DNA from: an uncultured Chitinophagaceae bacterium
Lineage (GTDB): Bacteria > Bacteroidota > Bacteroidia > Chitinophagales > Chitinophagaceae
Direction: 5' to 3'
NCBI GenBank assembly: GCA_946885335.1
Contig: CAMPGG010000141.1
Coordinates: 1-8,483, forward strand
DNA length: 8,483 nt
This document shows, in pieces, positions 1 through 6,581 of this stretch. The notes under the pieces were generated by a model, which saw only the letters and a list, made by a program, of their open reading frames with translations, made no database searches and had not been told where the DNA came from. Every line of letters starts with the position of its first letter. The first letter of the stretch is position 1. The position numbers and the translations under genes are program-made.

Positions 1-24
1 CTGATTATATGATTAATTAGATTT

Positions 25-116
25 CACAGATTTACGAAATTTTTCAAATTGTGTATATGAATCGCTTGAACTTGCTTAGACATAATCCAAAAATCAACTT
101 AATCCGTCAATCCGTG
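25..116. repeat. Imperfect inverted repeat with periodic AATCC/GATTT words
   Basis: The arm at 25-40 (CACAGATTTACGAAAT) and the reverse complement of 101-116 (CACGGATTGACGGATT) agree at 12 of 16 positions and face each other across 60 bases. The right arm continues a periodic pattern: AATC(C) begins at 84, 92, 101 and 109, so every 8-9 bases. The left arm holds GATTT at 20 and 29, also 9 apart. No open reading frame lies between the arms. This resembles the short dispersed intergenic repeats seen in many Bacteroidota genomes, or the ends of a decayed small element, but the window holds only one copy, so dispersal cannot be shown here. Confidence 0.4.
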
Positions 117-118
117 AT

Positions 119-146
119 AAAAAAAAGTGAACTAAAAAGTTCACTT
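119..146 (-). terminator. Intrinsic terminator of the leftward sigma factor gene
   Basis: AAGTGAACT (125-133) and AGTTCACTT (138-146) form a perfect 9-bp stem with a 4-base loop. Read on the minus strand the stem is followed directly by a run of T (complement of the A run at 119-124). It lies about 85 bases beyond the stop codon of the sigma factor gene in its direction of transcription. The plus-strand side has no T run, so it should act only leftward. Confidence 0.75.
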
Positions 147-230
147 AAAAGTGTTTGCAAAGATAAAGAGAGGAACTGTAAAAAATAGAGTCAAGTTTTA
201 TTCTATATCTGAATGTTTAGTTATTAATAA

Positions 231-1103
231 TTATCCTAAATAGGTGCGTAAAACGTTCGTTCTGTTAGCAGCTCTTAATTTGGTAATGGCTTTGTCTTTA
301 ATCTGTCTCACTCTTTCGCGGGTCAGGTGAAAATGTTCGCCAATATCTTCCAGGCTCATCGGGTGGTCAACACCAATTCCGAAAAAATAGCAGATCACTT
401 CCTTTTGCCTTTCGGTCAGTGCGGTTAATGAACGTTCAATTTCGATTTTTAGGGAGATGTTATGATCCAACTCGCTGTCTGTCCGGTCAACATTATCATT
501 TTCCAAAACATCCAGTAAGGTATTGTCTTCACCTTCTGATAATGGCGTATCTATACTTACATGACGGGATGAGATGTTGGATGAGGCGGTTACTTCTTCA
601 ATATCCATTTCCAGGTAAGCAGCCAGTTCTTCCGCAGAAGGTTCCCTTTCATATTCCTGTTCCAGGGTGGAATACGCTTTTTGAATACGATTGGTCAAGC
701 CAACTTTGTTTAATGGCAAACGTACGATCCTTGCCTGTTCGGCCAGGGATTGTAAAATGCTTTGGCGAATCCACCAAACAGCGTAGGAAATAAATTTAAA
801 TCCGCGGGTTTCATCAAAACGCTGGGCTGCTTTTATCAATCCCAGGTTTCCTTCATTAATAAGGTCGGGGAGTGATAAACCCTGGTTTTGGTACTGTTTT
901 GCTACGGAAACTACAAACCGGAGGTTTGCTTTTGTAAGGCGATCCAAAGCTTGTTGGTCACCTAATTTAATTTGTCTTGCAAGGTTAACCTCTTCTTCAG
1001 GCGTAATTAACTCAACTCTGCCAATTTCCTGGAGGTACTTTTCAAGACTTTGAGACTCACGATTCGTTATCGACTTCGTGATCTTCAATTGTCGCATACT
1101 CAT
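231..1103 (-). CDS. rpoD: Primary-type RNA polymerase sigma factor (sigma-70, RpoD/SigA)
   Basis: This sigma factor directs RNA polymerase to promoters. The 290 residues match the short primary sigma factor of Bacteroidota, which lacks the long region 1.1 and non-conserved insert of the E. coli protein. Region 1.2 lies at about 15-48 ([22 protein letters not shown]). Region 2 is at about 55-125, with the core-binding and -10 recognition helices ([18 protein letters not shown], then [10 protein letters not shown]). Region 3 is at about 130-205, and region 4 at about 222-279 has the -35 helix-turn-helix ([20 protein letters not shown]). The chosen ATG is at 1103. A second ATG two codons in (1097) gives MRQLKITK, the usual family start, and may be the real one. 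There is no Shine-Dalgarno sequence. It is transcribed alone, with a terminator at 119-146. Genomes of this group can carry paralogues, so being the only housekeeping sigma is inferred. Confidence 0.95.
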   Translation of the reverse strand: MSMRQLKITKSITNRESQSLEKYLQEIGRVELITPEEEVNLARQIKLGDQQALDRLTKANLRFVVSVAKQYQNQGLSLPDLINEGNLGLIKAAQRFDETRGFKFISYAVWWIRQSILQSLAEQARIVRLPLNKVGLTNRIQKAYSTLEQEYEREPSAEELAAYLEMDIEEVTASSNISSRHVSIDTPLSEGEDNTLLDVLENDNVDRTDSELDHNISLKIEIERSLTALTERQKEVICYFFGIGVDHPMSLEDIGEHFHLTRERVRQIKDKAITKLRAANRTNVLRTYLG

Positions 1104-1225
1104 AGGTAGGGGTTTAGGTGGTTTATTTAAAGGGTATTTAGTTTATAGTTAGATTTTGGTTCAATTGCCCTTAAAATACCATCACAATTCTGTTCACAGC
1201 CAACTTTTTACAGTTGAATCAGTAA

Positions 1226-1255
1226 CAATTTAAACTTTTCCCCCAAACTGCCAAA
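1226..1255 (-). promoter_or_regulatory. Candidate Bacteroidota-type promoter for the sigma factor gene
   Basis: On the minus strand TTTG (complement of 1252-1255) is followed after 18 bases by TTAAATTG (complement of 1226-1233), which matches 6 of 8 positions of the Bacteroidota -7 element TAnnTTTG. Transcription would begin near 1219 and leave a leader of about 115 bases. No better match was seen in the 274-base gap 1104-1377. The match is weak. Confidence 0.25.
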
Positions 1256-1322
1256 AAATTGCATTGGGGTAAATAATAACGTTACCATTGTATTTTTATT
1301 TCATAACCCGATTTTCAGGGGG

Positions 1323-1353
1323 TTTGAAAATAAAATTTCAGAGGATAAATTAA
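1323..1353 (+). promoter_or_regulatory. Candidate promoter for the START-like gene
   Basis: TTTG at 1323-1326 is followed after 19 bases by TAAATTAA at 1346-1353, matching 6 of 8 positions of TAnnTTTG. A closer -7 match, TATAATTG at 1359-1366 (7 of 8), has no TTG at suitable spacing upstream. Either would start transcription a short way before the gene. The call is tentative in this AT-rich stretch. Confidence 0.25.
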
Positions 1354-1377
1354 TTTTCTATAATTGCACAAGTAGAA

Positions 1378-1779
1378 ATGACTTTAAATACTAAAATGAG
1401 CCAAAAACAATTGTTTGAATTGGAATTCCCGGTAAGATGTTCGCCATCTATCCTTTATGAATTCCTTGCTACACCGGCAGGATTGCAGGAGTGGTTTGCT
1501 GACCTGGTGGATGAAAGAGATGATGTTTTCAGTTTTTCCTGGAACGGAACAACTGAGCAAGCCAAAGTGCTTGAAAAAGAATCTGATAAGTTTATTCGTT
1601 TTCACTGGTTACATACAGGTAAGGATGAATATTTTGAATTCCGCATCGAGAAATCGGAAGTAACTAACCAGACAATCCTGGTTATTAAGGATTTTGCCGA
1701 TAAAAAGGAGATCAAGGATCAGAGTATGCTTTGGGATTACCAGGTAAAAGAACTTTTTCACCGACTGGGTAGTAACTAA
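1378..1779 (+). CDS. START-like (SRPBCC-fold) domain protein
   Basis: This is a small soluble protein of 133 residues that fills a single START-like/SRPBCC helix-grip fold, the family found next to housekeeping genes across Bacteroidota. Recognisable pieces are FELEFPV near the N-terminus (first strand), SPSILYEFLATPAGLQEWFA at 22-41 (first helix plus the WFA turn also seen in AHSA1-like proteins), FSWNG (53-57), DEYFEFRI (83-90) and the C-terminal helix from about 112 to 130. The family has a hydrophobic cavity, but ligand and role are not known, and no catalytic residues are visible. The family usually begins MSxKxKFELEFP, which corresponds to the internal ATG at 1396 (MSQKQLFELEFP). That codon is a serious alternative start giving 127 residues. 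The stop codon overlaps that of the convergent gene. Confidence 0.85.
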   Translation: MTLNTKMSQKQLFELEFPVRCSPSILYEFLATPAGLQEWFADLVDERDDVFSFSWNGTTEQAKVLEKESDKFIRFHWLHTGKDEYFEFRIEKSEVTNQTILVIKDFADKKEIKDQSMLWDYQVKELFHRLGSN

Positions 1780-2384
1780 CGGGAACAAACCCCCGTTAAT
1801 AATTTAAAATCTCTTTCAAGCTTTTCTGCCACTAAGGGCCAATCACTCAAAGGGTATTTTTTTGCCAGTTTTAAAAATGATCCTTTCATTATTAGATAAA
1901 ATTCTGCTTCACTGACCGATGAAAGTGGCAGGTAATTATTTTTTTCAAAATGATGAACCCATTCTTCTTCACCTGCGGAAACCTGGAATTCAGCATCTTT
2001 TAATATAGAATAGGCATTTACAATTTTGGGTATAAAGTTGTCCTTATACTTGCCCGAGAGATGTAGGGTGATACTAAAAAAATGACCCCACCAAAACATA
2101 GTGCGAATGGCAAAAATATCCGGTTTGGTAAAGTAACGGGGATAATCAAGAATCAGGTAAGGCAGTCCTTCATAATTTTCGCCTCTTGAAATTTTAGCAC
2201 TGGTTTTTAGAATTTCATCCGGCAGACTGATTTCTTTATTCAGGATGACCTGGTGAAATGAATGTTGCAGACTGGATAATAGTAAACCTGCTTTTTCAAT
2301 AATTCTGTTCTTTGTTAAAATGAGTTCAGCATTCACAACCATTTGCATCTCCTGTTCCGAAAGCCTTATTTTTGTTTCATTCAT
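1776..2384 (-). CDS. Conserved-looking hypothetical protein, function unknown
   Basis: I do not recognise a named family. The 202 residues have no signal peptide or clear membrane-spanning segment. The protein appears mostly helical, with an aromatic central block at about 75-110 (LPYLILDYPRYF, then FAIRTMFWWGHFFSITLHL). This block looks like the conserved core and resembles hypothetical proteins I associate with Chitinophagaceae genomes, though I cannot verify that. A second acidic/aromatic stretch (EEEWVHHFEKNNY) is at 139-151. The ATG at 2384 is the first in frame, and no Shine-Dalgarno sequence precedes it. It converges with the START-like gene, sharing stop-codon bases, and diverges from the lptF/lptG-type gene across 64 bases. 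Base composition is like that of its neighbours, and length plus intact reading support a real gene. Confidence 0.75.
   Translation of the reverse strand: MNETKIRLSEQEMQMVVNAELILTKNRIIEKAGLLLSSLQHSFHQVILNKEISLPDEILKTSAKISRGENYEGLPYLILDYPRYFTKPDIFAIRTMFWWGHFFSITLHLSGKYKDNFIPKIVNAYSILKDAEFQVSAGEEEWVHHFEKNNYLPLSSVSEAEFYLIMKGSFLKLAKKYPLSDWPLVAEKLERDFKLLTGVCSR
1777..1798. terminator. Hairpin over the convergent stop codons, possible bidirectional terminator
   Basis: TAACGGG (1777-1783) and CCCGTTA (1792-1798) make a perfect 7-bp stem with an 8-base loop. The stem contains the TAA of the START-like gene (1777-1779) and the last codons of the leftward gene. Neither side has a good T run, so function as an intrinsic terminator is uncertain. 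Its position between two convergent genes is the main support. Confidence 0.4.
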
Positions 2385-2448
2385 GCATTTTCCGGTTATA
2401 TAATGTTTTCATTATTAATCAATAAAGATATTAAAAGAACAATCCCAG

Positions 2449-3903
2449 GTGGTTAAGAAATTAGATAAGCTTATTGTTAAGGCATTCGTCGGTCCCTTTA
2501 TATCCACTTTTTTTGTTGTGTTATTGGTATTGGTAATGCAGTTCTTTTGGCTTTATATCGATGATTTTGTTGGTAAAGGTTTAAGTGTAGGACTGATCTT
2601 CGAGTTTATCTGGTACCAAAGTGCTGTACTGGTTCCATTGGCTTTACCGCTTTCCGTTTTGCTTTCTTCCATTATGACTTTTGGCAATTTGGGAGAAAGC
2701 TTCGAATTAGTCGCCATTAAATCAGCGGGTATTTCTTTGCTGCGATTTATGCGACCCTTGTTTTTTGTCACTATTCTTATATGTGGTGTAGCTTTCTTGT
2801 TTTCCAATTACATTATACCTGTGGCCAATTTAAAAAGTCGCACATTGTTAGCTGATATCGTTTATGCAAAACCGGCATTTGATTTAAAAGAAGGTGTTTT
2901 TTATGATAAGATAAATGGGTTTGCTATCAAGATCGGTAAAAAAGAAAATAATGACAGTGTAATCCGTAACATTATTATTTATGAGCAGGATGGCACCTTA
3001 CAGGATAATTTCATTGTAGCCAGGAGTGGTATCATGAGAGTAACCGGCAATAAACGTTTTTTAGAATTCAATTTAAAAGATGGCTGGCGTTACCAGGAAA
3101 AAGGTCAATACGGAACAACAAAAACAGAATTTGTCCGCCTTGGCTTTAAGGAATTTACCAAGCAATTTGATTTAAGCTCATTCCAGTTTAACCGCACCGC
3201 CGACAGTGTAAACAAAAGTAACCAACGCATGTTGAGCATGCGACAATTGAGTAAGGCTATTGACAGCCTGGAAAAAACGCACAGGCAAGTAAGTGCAAGA
3301 CAAGGAAAAGAAATATTTTCTTCTATGCAGTTTACTCGTTATCTGGATTCCAACTGGACAACCGCGTCAACCTCGTTACCGGACAGCATAAAAACATTTG
3401 ATGATGTTTTACCTGATTCGGCCCGTATGGATGTAAGCCGGAACGCCGCCTCGAGGGTTGGTATTCCAAAATCAACTTTATTGAATGTAGTTACAGAAAG
3501 TGAAACAAGGGCAAGAGATATTCGCTTACATAAAATTGAATGGCACCGCAAAATTTCCTTGTCATTGGCATGCCTTGTATTATTTATGATTGGTGCACCA
3601 TTGGGATCAATCATTCGAAAAGGTGGATTGGGTTCTCCGCTGATATTTGCCATTATATTTTTTATGCTGTTTTATTTTTTAAGCACCTCCGGTGAAAAAT
3701 TTGCAAAGGAAGGTGCCTTAACACCCTTTGCCGGTATGTGGCTTTCAACTTTTGGTTTGGTTCCCATAGGATTATTTTTAACGTTTAAGGCTATGCGTGA
3801 TTCACAATTGTTTAATAAAGAATTCTATTACAGGGTGGTTACAAAAATGAAACAGACCTGGAAAAAAAGAAGTGAGTTGAAAAACCAGGTGAACCCGGCA
3901 TAA
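2449..3903 (+). CDS. LptF/LptG family lipopolysaccharide export permease (YjgP/YjgQ)
   Basis: This inner-membrane permease belongs to the LptB2FG complex, which extracts lipopolysaccharide and passes it to the periplasmic bridge. The 484 residues show the family layout: three N-terminal membrane segments (about 12-37, 50-78, 102-124), a periplasmic beta-jellyroll part (about 140-245), and three C-terminal segments (about 368-388, 396-413, 425-447). The coupling-helix region GESFELVAIKSAGIS (82-96) and WHRKISLSLA...GAPLGSIIRKGG (366-393) are characteristic. A stretch at about 250-360, polar and partly helical, has no equivalent in the roughly 360-residue proteobacterial proteins. The start is GTG at 2449: the frame is closed by TAA at 2416 with no ATG between, and MVKKLDKLI fits the family N-terminus. 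LptF and LptG cannot be told apart here, and the partner permease and LptB are not in the window. Confidence 0.93.
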   Translation: MVKKLDKLIVKAFVGPFISTFFVVLLVLVMQFFWLYIDDFVGKGLSVGLIFEFIWYQSAVLVPLALPLSVLLSSIMTFGNLGESFELVAIKSAGISLLRFMRPLFFVTILICGVAFLFSNYIIPVANLKSRTLLADIVYAKPAFDLKEGVFYDKINGFAIKIGKKENNDSVIRNIIIYEQDGTLQDNFIVARSGIMRVTGNKRFLEFNLKDGWRYQEKGQYGTTKTEFVRLGFKEFTKQFDLSSFQFNRTADSVNKSNQRMLSMRQLSKAIDSLEKTHRQVSARQGKEIFSSMQFTRYLDSNWTTASTSLPDSIKTFDDVLPDSARMDVSRNAASRVGIPKSTLLNVVTESETRARDIRLHKIEWHRKISLSLACLVLFMIGAPLGSIIRKGGLGSPLIFAIIFFMLFYFLSTSGEKFAKEGALTPFAGMWLSTFGLVPIGLFLTFKAMRDSQLFNKEFYYRVVTKMKQTWKKRSELKNQVNPA

Positions 3904-3911
3904 TAAATCCA

Positions 3912-3941
3912 AATCCTGGATAAGGATTCGTTGTTTATTTT
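3912..3941 (+). terminator. Weak hairpin followed by a T-rich stretch
   Basis: AATCCT (3912-3917) pairs with AGGATT (3923-3928) across a 5-base loop, followed by the T-rich CGTTGTTTATTTT. The stem has only two G-C pairs, so it may attenuate rather than end transcription between the permease gene and the cation transporter gene 50 bases downstream. Confidence 0.3.
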
Positions 3942-3953
3942 AAAAATCATCTC

Positions 3954-4943
3954 TTGCCATTAAGCATCGAAAAAGAAAATTATCAATTTCAAAAATGGCT
4001 CACGGCTGTTTCAGTCATTTTAATGGCCGGGAAATTTGTTGCCTGGTATCTTACAAATTCGGTAGCCGTATTAACAGATGCCCTGGAAAGCATTGTAAAT
4101 GTAATTGCAGGTTTTATTGGTTTATATAGTTTGTATGTAGCAGCCAAACCCCGGGACAAGGATCATCCTTACGGGCATGGTAAAGCGGAATTTTTATCAG
4201 CAGCTATAGAGGGCACACTGATCTTTGCTGCCGGAGCCATCATCATTTATACAGCGGTTAAAAACCTGGTTTACTTTGTGCCGGTTCAGAAGCTTGATAT
4301 TGGTATTTTAATTGTCTCAGCGACAGGCGTAATCAATTTTCTTGTTGGGTTTTTCGCATTTAAAAAAGGGCAACGAAACAACAGCCTGGCACTAATAGCC
4401 AGTGGCAAACACTTGCTTACAGATAGTTATTCAACATTTGGGATTATAGCAGGGCTGGTCCTTTTAAAGTATACCGGTTGGTTTTGGATAGATTCCGTAA
4501 TGGCTATGATTTTCGGTGGATTCATTACGTTTACAGGTTACCGGATCATCAGGCGGTCCATTGCAGGTATCATGGATGAAGCCGATATCCTGCTTATTAC
4601 AAGGATGGTAAAACTGCTAAACGCAAATAAGCAGGTTAATTGGGTCGACCTGCATAACCTGCGTATCATAAAATATGGTACGGTGTTGCACCTGGATTGC
4701 CATTTAACCGTTCCATGGTATTTTAATGTAAATGAAGCACACAAGGAAATAGACATTCTTTCTGCTTTGGTAAGAAAAGAATTTGGAGAAACTTTAGAAC
4801 TATTTGTGCATTCAGATGGTTGTTTATATTCGCAATGTTCTCTTTGCAGTAAACCGGATTGCCCGGTACGTCAGCATGAATTTGAAAGCAGGGTAGAATG
4901 GACATTAGATAACATTCAACAAAATCAAAAACATAAATTATAA
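3954..4943 (+). CDS. Cation diffusion facilitator (CDF) metal efflux transporter with Cys-rich tail
   Basis: This is a proton-coupled exporter of divalent metal ions across the inner membrane. Six membrane segments are seen at about 15-33, 36-60, 81-106, 114-137, 153-172 and 176-197, followed by the cytoplasmic domain (about 210-290). Aligned by eye with E. coli YiiP, the transport site is E45 and N49 in segment 2 (LTDALESIVN) and H153 and D157 in segment 5 (HLLTD). The zinc exporters use D, D, H, D, so the metal here cannot be called zinc with confidence. Histidines H250, H263, H286 and D288 fit the cytoplasmic metal sites. The tail adds C290-x4-C295-x2-C298-x4-C303, which YiiP lacks. The start is TTG at 3954: a stop lies upstream at 3921, and the next in-frame ATG (residue 24) would remove part of segment 1. 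It may be co-transcribed with the permease gene. Confidence 0.92.
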   Translation: MPLSIEKENYQFQKWLTAVSVILMAGKFVAWYLTNSVAVLTDALESIVNVIAGFIGLYSLYVAAKPRDKDHPYGHGKAEFLSAAIEGTLIFAAGAIIIYTAVKNLVYFVPVQKLDIGILIVSATGVINFLVGFFAFKKGQRNNSLALIASGKHLLTDSYSTFGIIAGLVLLKYTGWFWIDSVMAMIFGGFITFTGYRIIRRSIAGIMDEADILLITRMVKLLNANKQVNWVDLHNLRIIKYGTVLHLDCHLTVPWYFNVNEAHKEIDILSALVRKEFGETLELFVHSDGCLYSQCSLCSKPDCPVRQHEFESRVEWTLDNIQQNQKHKL

Positions 4944-5033
4944 AACGAAAGGATATTTATTAATAACGTAAACTAATCATTTCATTTATATGAAGTTGAT
5001 GTTTAAATAAAACCTTTTTTGAAAACAAAAATT

Positions 5034-5432
5034 ATGAAAACAATCACTCATTGGAAAAAAGATCATGTATTTAGTTCACATCTTGGCGATCATACCATTA
5101 CATTAGATGGAGATAAGGAATCCGGCTTTAATCCAAAAGCTTTGTTGTTAACTGGTCTGGCTGCCTGTTCGGGCATAGATGTAGTTGATATATTAGAGAA
5201 GATGCGGTTAAAATTTTCAGACTTCTCCATAGAAGCAGAGGCGGATCAAACAGAAGAACATCCCCGGGTATTTAAGGATATACTTATAACATACCGGTTA
5301 AAAACTGATTTGGAAAATGAGGATAAGGTAAAAAAAGCTATAGACCTTTCTCTTGAAAAATACTGCGGTGTTTCAGCCATGCTTGGTAAAAATTCTAAAA
5401 TTTCGTACGAATTGGAAATTAAACCTTCCTGA
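5034..5432 (+). CDS. OsmC/Ohr family protein
   Basis: OsmC-family proteins are dimeric thiol peroxidases acting on organic hydroperoxides, although several branches (YhfA-like) have no proven activity. The 132 residues show the family core: GFNPKALLLTGLAACSG (31-47) with the first cysteine C45, and YCGVSAML (110-117) with the second, C111, the pair forming the redox centre in OsmC and Ohr. The ATG at 5034 is preferred to the in-frame TTG at 5019 because it gives the standard MKTITHW start and needs no rare initiation codon. The Rrf2 regulator gene begins 2 bases after its stop, so the two are almost certainly co-transcribed. The link to the sulfur genes downstream suggests a role in thiol or hydroperoxide handling, which is inference. 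Confidence 0.9.
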   Translation: MKTITHWKKDHVFSSHLGDHTITLDGDKESGFNPKALLLTGLAACSGIDVVDILEKMRLKFSDFSIEAEADQTEEHPRVFKDILITYRLKTDLENEDKVKKAIDLSLEKYCGVSAMLGKNSKISYELEIKPS

Positions 5433-5434
5433 TT

Positions 5435-5845
5435 ATGTTATCTAAAAGATCGCAATATGCATTGAAAGCATTGGGATACCTGGCATATAAATATGACCAG
5501 GGTCCCGTGTTAATTGCGGAGATCGCATTAAAAAAGAAAATTCCTTTAAAATTTTTAGAAGGAATCCTGCTGGAATTAAAGCTGGCAGGCATCCTGGACA
5601 GTAAAAAAGGAAAAGGCGGGGGATATTACCTGGCTAAACATCCAGCTGAAGTTAAAGTGGCTACCATTATTCGATTGGTAAACGGCCCTATTGCTATGTT
5701 GCCTTGTGTGAGTTTGTATTTCTATAAACGCTGCGAAAACTGCAATGAGAAAAGATGTGCTTTACATGATATGATGATCGAAGTGCGGGATGCAACACTG
5801 AACATCGTAGAAAAACGAACGTTAATTGACCTGATGGAAAGTTAA
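5435..5845 (+). CDS. Rrf2 family transcriptional regulator with Fe-S-type cysteines
   Basis: Rrf2 proteins are dimeric winged-helix regulators that sense Fe-S cluster state, nitric oxide or cysteine supply (IscR, NsrR, CymR). The 136 residues begin with the family signature LSKRSQYALKALGYLA (2-17). A recognition-helix region follows at about 28-50 (IPLKFLEGILLELKLAGIL), then the wing SKKGKGGGYYLAK (56-68). The sensory part has C91, C100, C103 and C108 with H111. The last pair, C-x2-H, has the same spacing as IscR C104 and H107, which suggests a [2Fe-2S] or [4Fe-4S] cluster or a redox switch. CymR of Bacillus lacks such a set. Its place between OsmC and the cysteine-synthesis genes, with repeated dyads before prx and cysN, makes it the likely local regulator. 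Confidence 0.93.
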   Translation: MLSKRSQYALKALGYLAYKYDQGPVLIAEIALKKKIPLKFLEGILLELKLAGILDSKKGKGGGYYLAKHPAEVKVATIIRLVNGPIAMLPCVSLYFYKRCENCNEKRCALHDMMIEVRDATLNIVEKRTLIDLMES

Positions 5846-5860
5846 ATTTTTTTACCATAA

Positions 5861-5883
5861 TAGTCTATGTATTTGGTAGGGTA
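5861..5883. promoter_or_regulatory. Candidate Rrf2 operator before the peroxiredoxin-cysHD unit
   Basis: TAGTCTAT-N7-GTAGGGTA is an imperfect 23-base dyad with the core CTAT-N7-GTAG. A second copy sharing 16 of 23 bases, including all of TAGTCTAT and GTAG, lies before cysN at 8250-8272. The site covers the -33 element of the predicted promoter, as expected for a repressor. Assignment to the neighbouring Rrf2 protein is inferred from position only. Confidence 0.5.
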
Positions 5884-5903
5884 ATTATTCTATCCTATTT
5901 TCG
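5872..5903 (+). promoter_or_regulatory. Candidate Bacteroidota-type promoter of the peroxiredoxin-cys operon
   Basis: TTTG at 5872-5875 is followed after exactly 20 bases by TATTTTCG at 5896-5903, which matches 7 of 8 positions of the -7 consensus TAnnTTTG. Transcription would start near 5910, about 13 bases before the ATG. The -33 element lies inside the dyad at 5861-5883. Confidence 0.55.
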
Positions 5904-5922
5904 TCTCCTAAAATATTTTATT

Positions 5923-6561
5923 ATGTCATTACGATTAGGAGATACAGCGCCAAATTTTAAAGCCAATACAACTGCGGGAGAAATTGATTTTTATGATTAC
6001 CTCGGAGATTCATGGGGTATCCTGTTCTCACATCCTGCGGATTACACACCTGTATGCACAACCGAATTAGGTCGTACCGCATTGTTGAACGAAGAATTTA
6101 AAAAACGCAATGTAAAAGTGCTGGCGGTTAGTGTTGATCCTGTAGATTCTCATAAAGGTTGGGTGAATGATATTAATGAAACGCAGCATTGCAATGTAGA
6201 TTTTCCAATCATTGCTGATGAAGAAAGAAAAGTTTCAGACTTGTACGATATGATTCATCCCAATGCATCTGAAACCCAAACGGTGCGCAGTTTATTTATT
6301 ATCAGTCCTGATAAAAAAGTAAAACTGATCATTACTTACCCTGCATCAACCGGTAGAAACTTTACAGAAGTGTTGCGAGTGGTAGATTCACTTCAACTAA
6401 CGGCTAAGCATACTGTATCTACACCGGCTGATTGGAAACAAGGAGAAGATGTAATCGTTGGAACTTCCGTTTCAACTGAAGATGCCATTAAAAGATTCCC
6501 TAAAGGCGTGAAAGTAGTTAAGCCATACCTGCGTTACACGCCACAACCATCGGATAATTAA
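5923..6561 (+). CDS. 1-Cys peroxiredoxin (Prdx6-like)
   Basis: This cytoplasmic thiol peroxidase reduces peroxides through one reactive cysteine. The 212 residues fit the Prdx6 group, which has a longer C-terminal domain than AhpC. The active site is PADYTPVCTTE, with P38, T42 and the peroxidatic C45; R123 (TVRSLFIISPD) is the conserved arginine. The C-terminal part carries the group's TPADWKQGEDVIV at 167-179 and PYLRYTPQP near the end. The only other cysteine, C90, is not at a typical resolving position, so an external reductant is expected. The gene comes first in an apparent operon: cysH starts 20 bases after its stop, and a promoter with a dyad precedes it. This placement suggests it protects the oxygen-sensitive steps of sulfate reduction or responds to the same signal, which is inference. 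Confidence 0.95.
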   Translation: MSLRLGDTAPNFKANTTAGEIDFYDYLGDSWGILFSHPADYTPVCTTELGRTALLNEEFKKRNVKVLAVSVDPVDSHKGWVNDINETQHCNVDFPIIADEERKVSDLYDMIHPNASETQTVRSLFIISPDKKVKLIITYPASTGRNFTEVLRVVDSLQLTAKHTVSTPADWKQGEDVIVGTSVSTEDAIKRFPKGVKVVKPYLRYTPQPSDN

Positions 6562-6581
6562 AATATTTATTTCCAATATTT

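Noticed and set aside
419..793. 124-codon open frame on the plus strand opposite the sigma factor gene
   Set aside because: It lies wholly antisense to a well-conserved rpoD-type gene and its translation has no recognisable domain; it is an open-frame shadow.
1268..1286. GGTAA...TTACC short dyad before the START-like gene
   Set aside because: It has five base pairs only, is not repeated elsewhere in the window, and does not overlap a promoter candidate.
2400..2415. Small inverted repeat ATAATG-TTTT-CATTAT in the divergent gap before the lptF/lptG-type gene
   Set aside because: It is only 6 bp with one G-C pair per stem in AT-rich DNA and has no second copy; chance is the simplest explanation.
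5019..5033. TTG start for the OsmC gene five codons upstream
   Set aside because: The in-frame ATG at 5034 gives the usual family N-terminus, and nothing favours the TTG.
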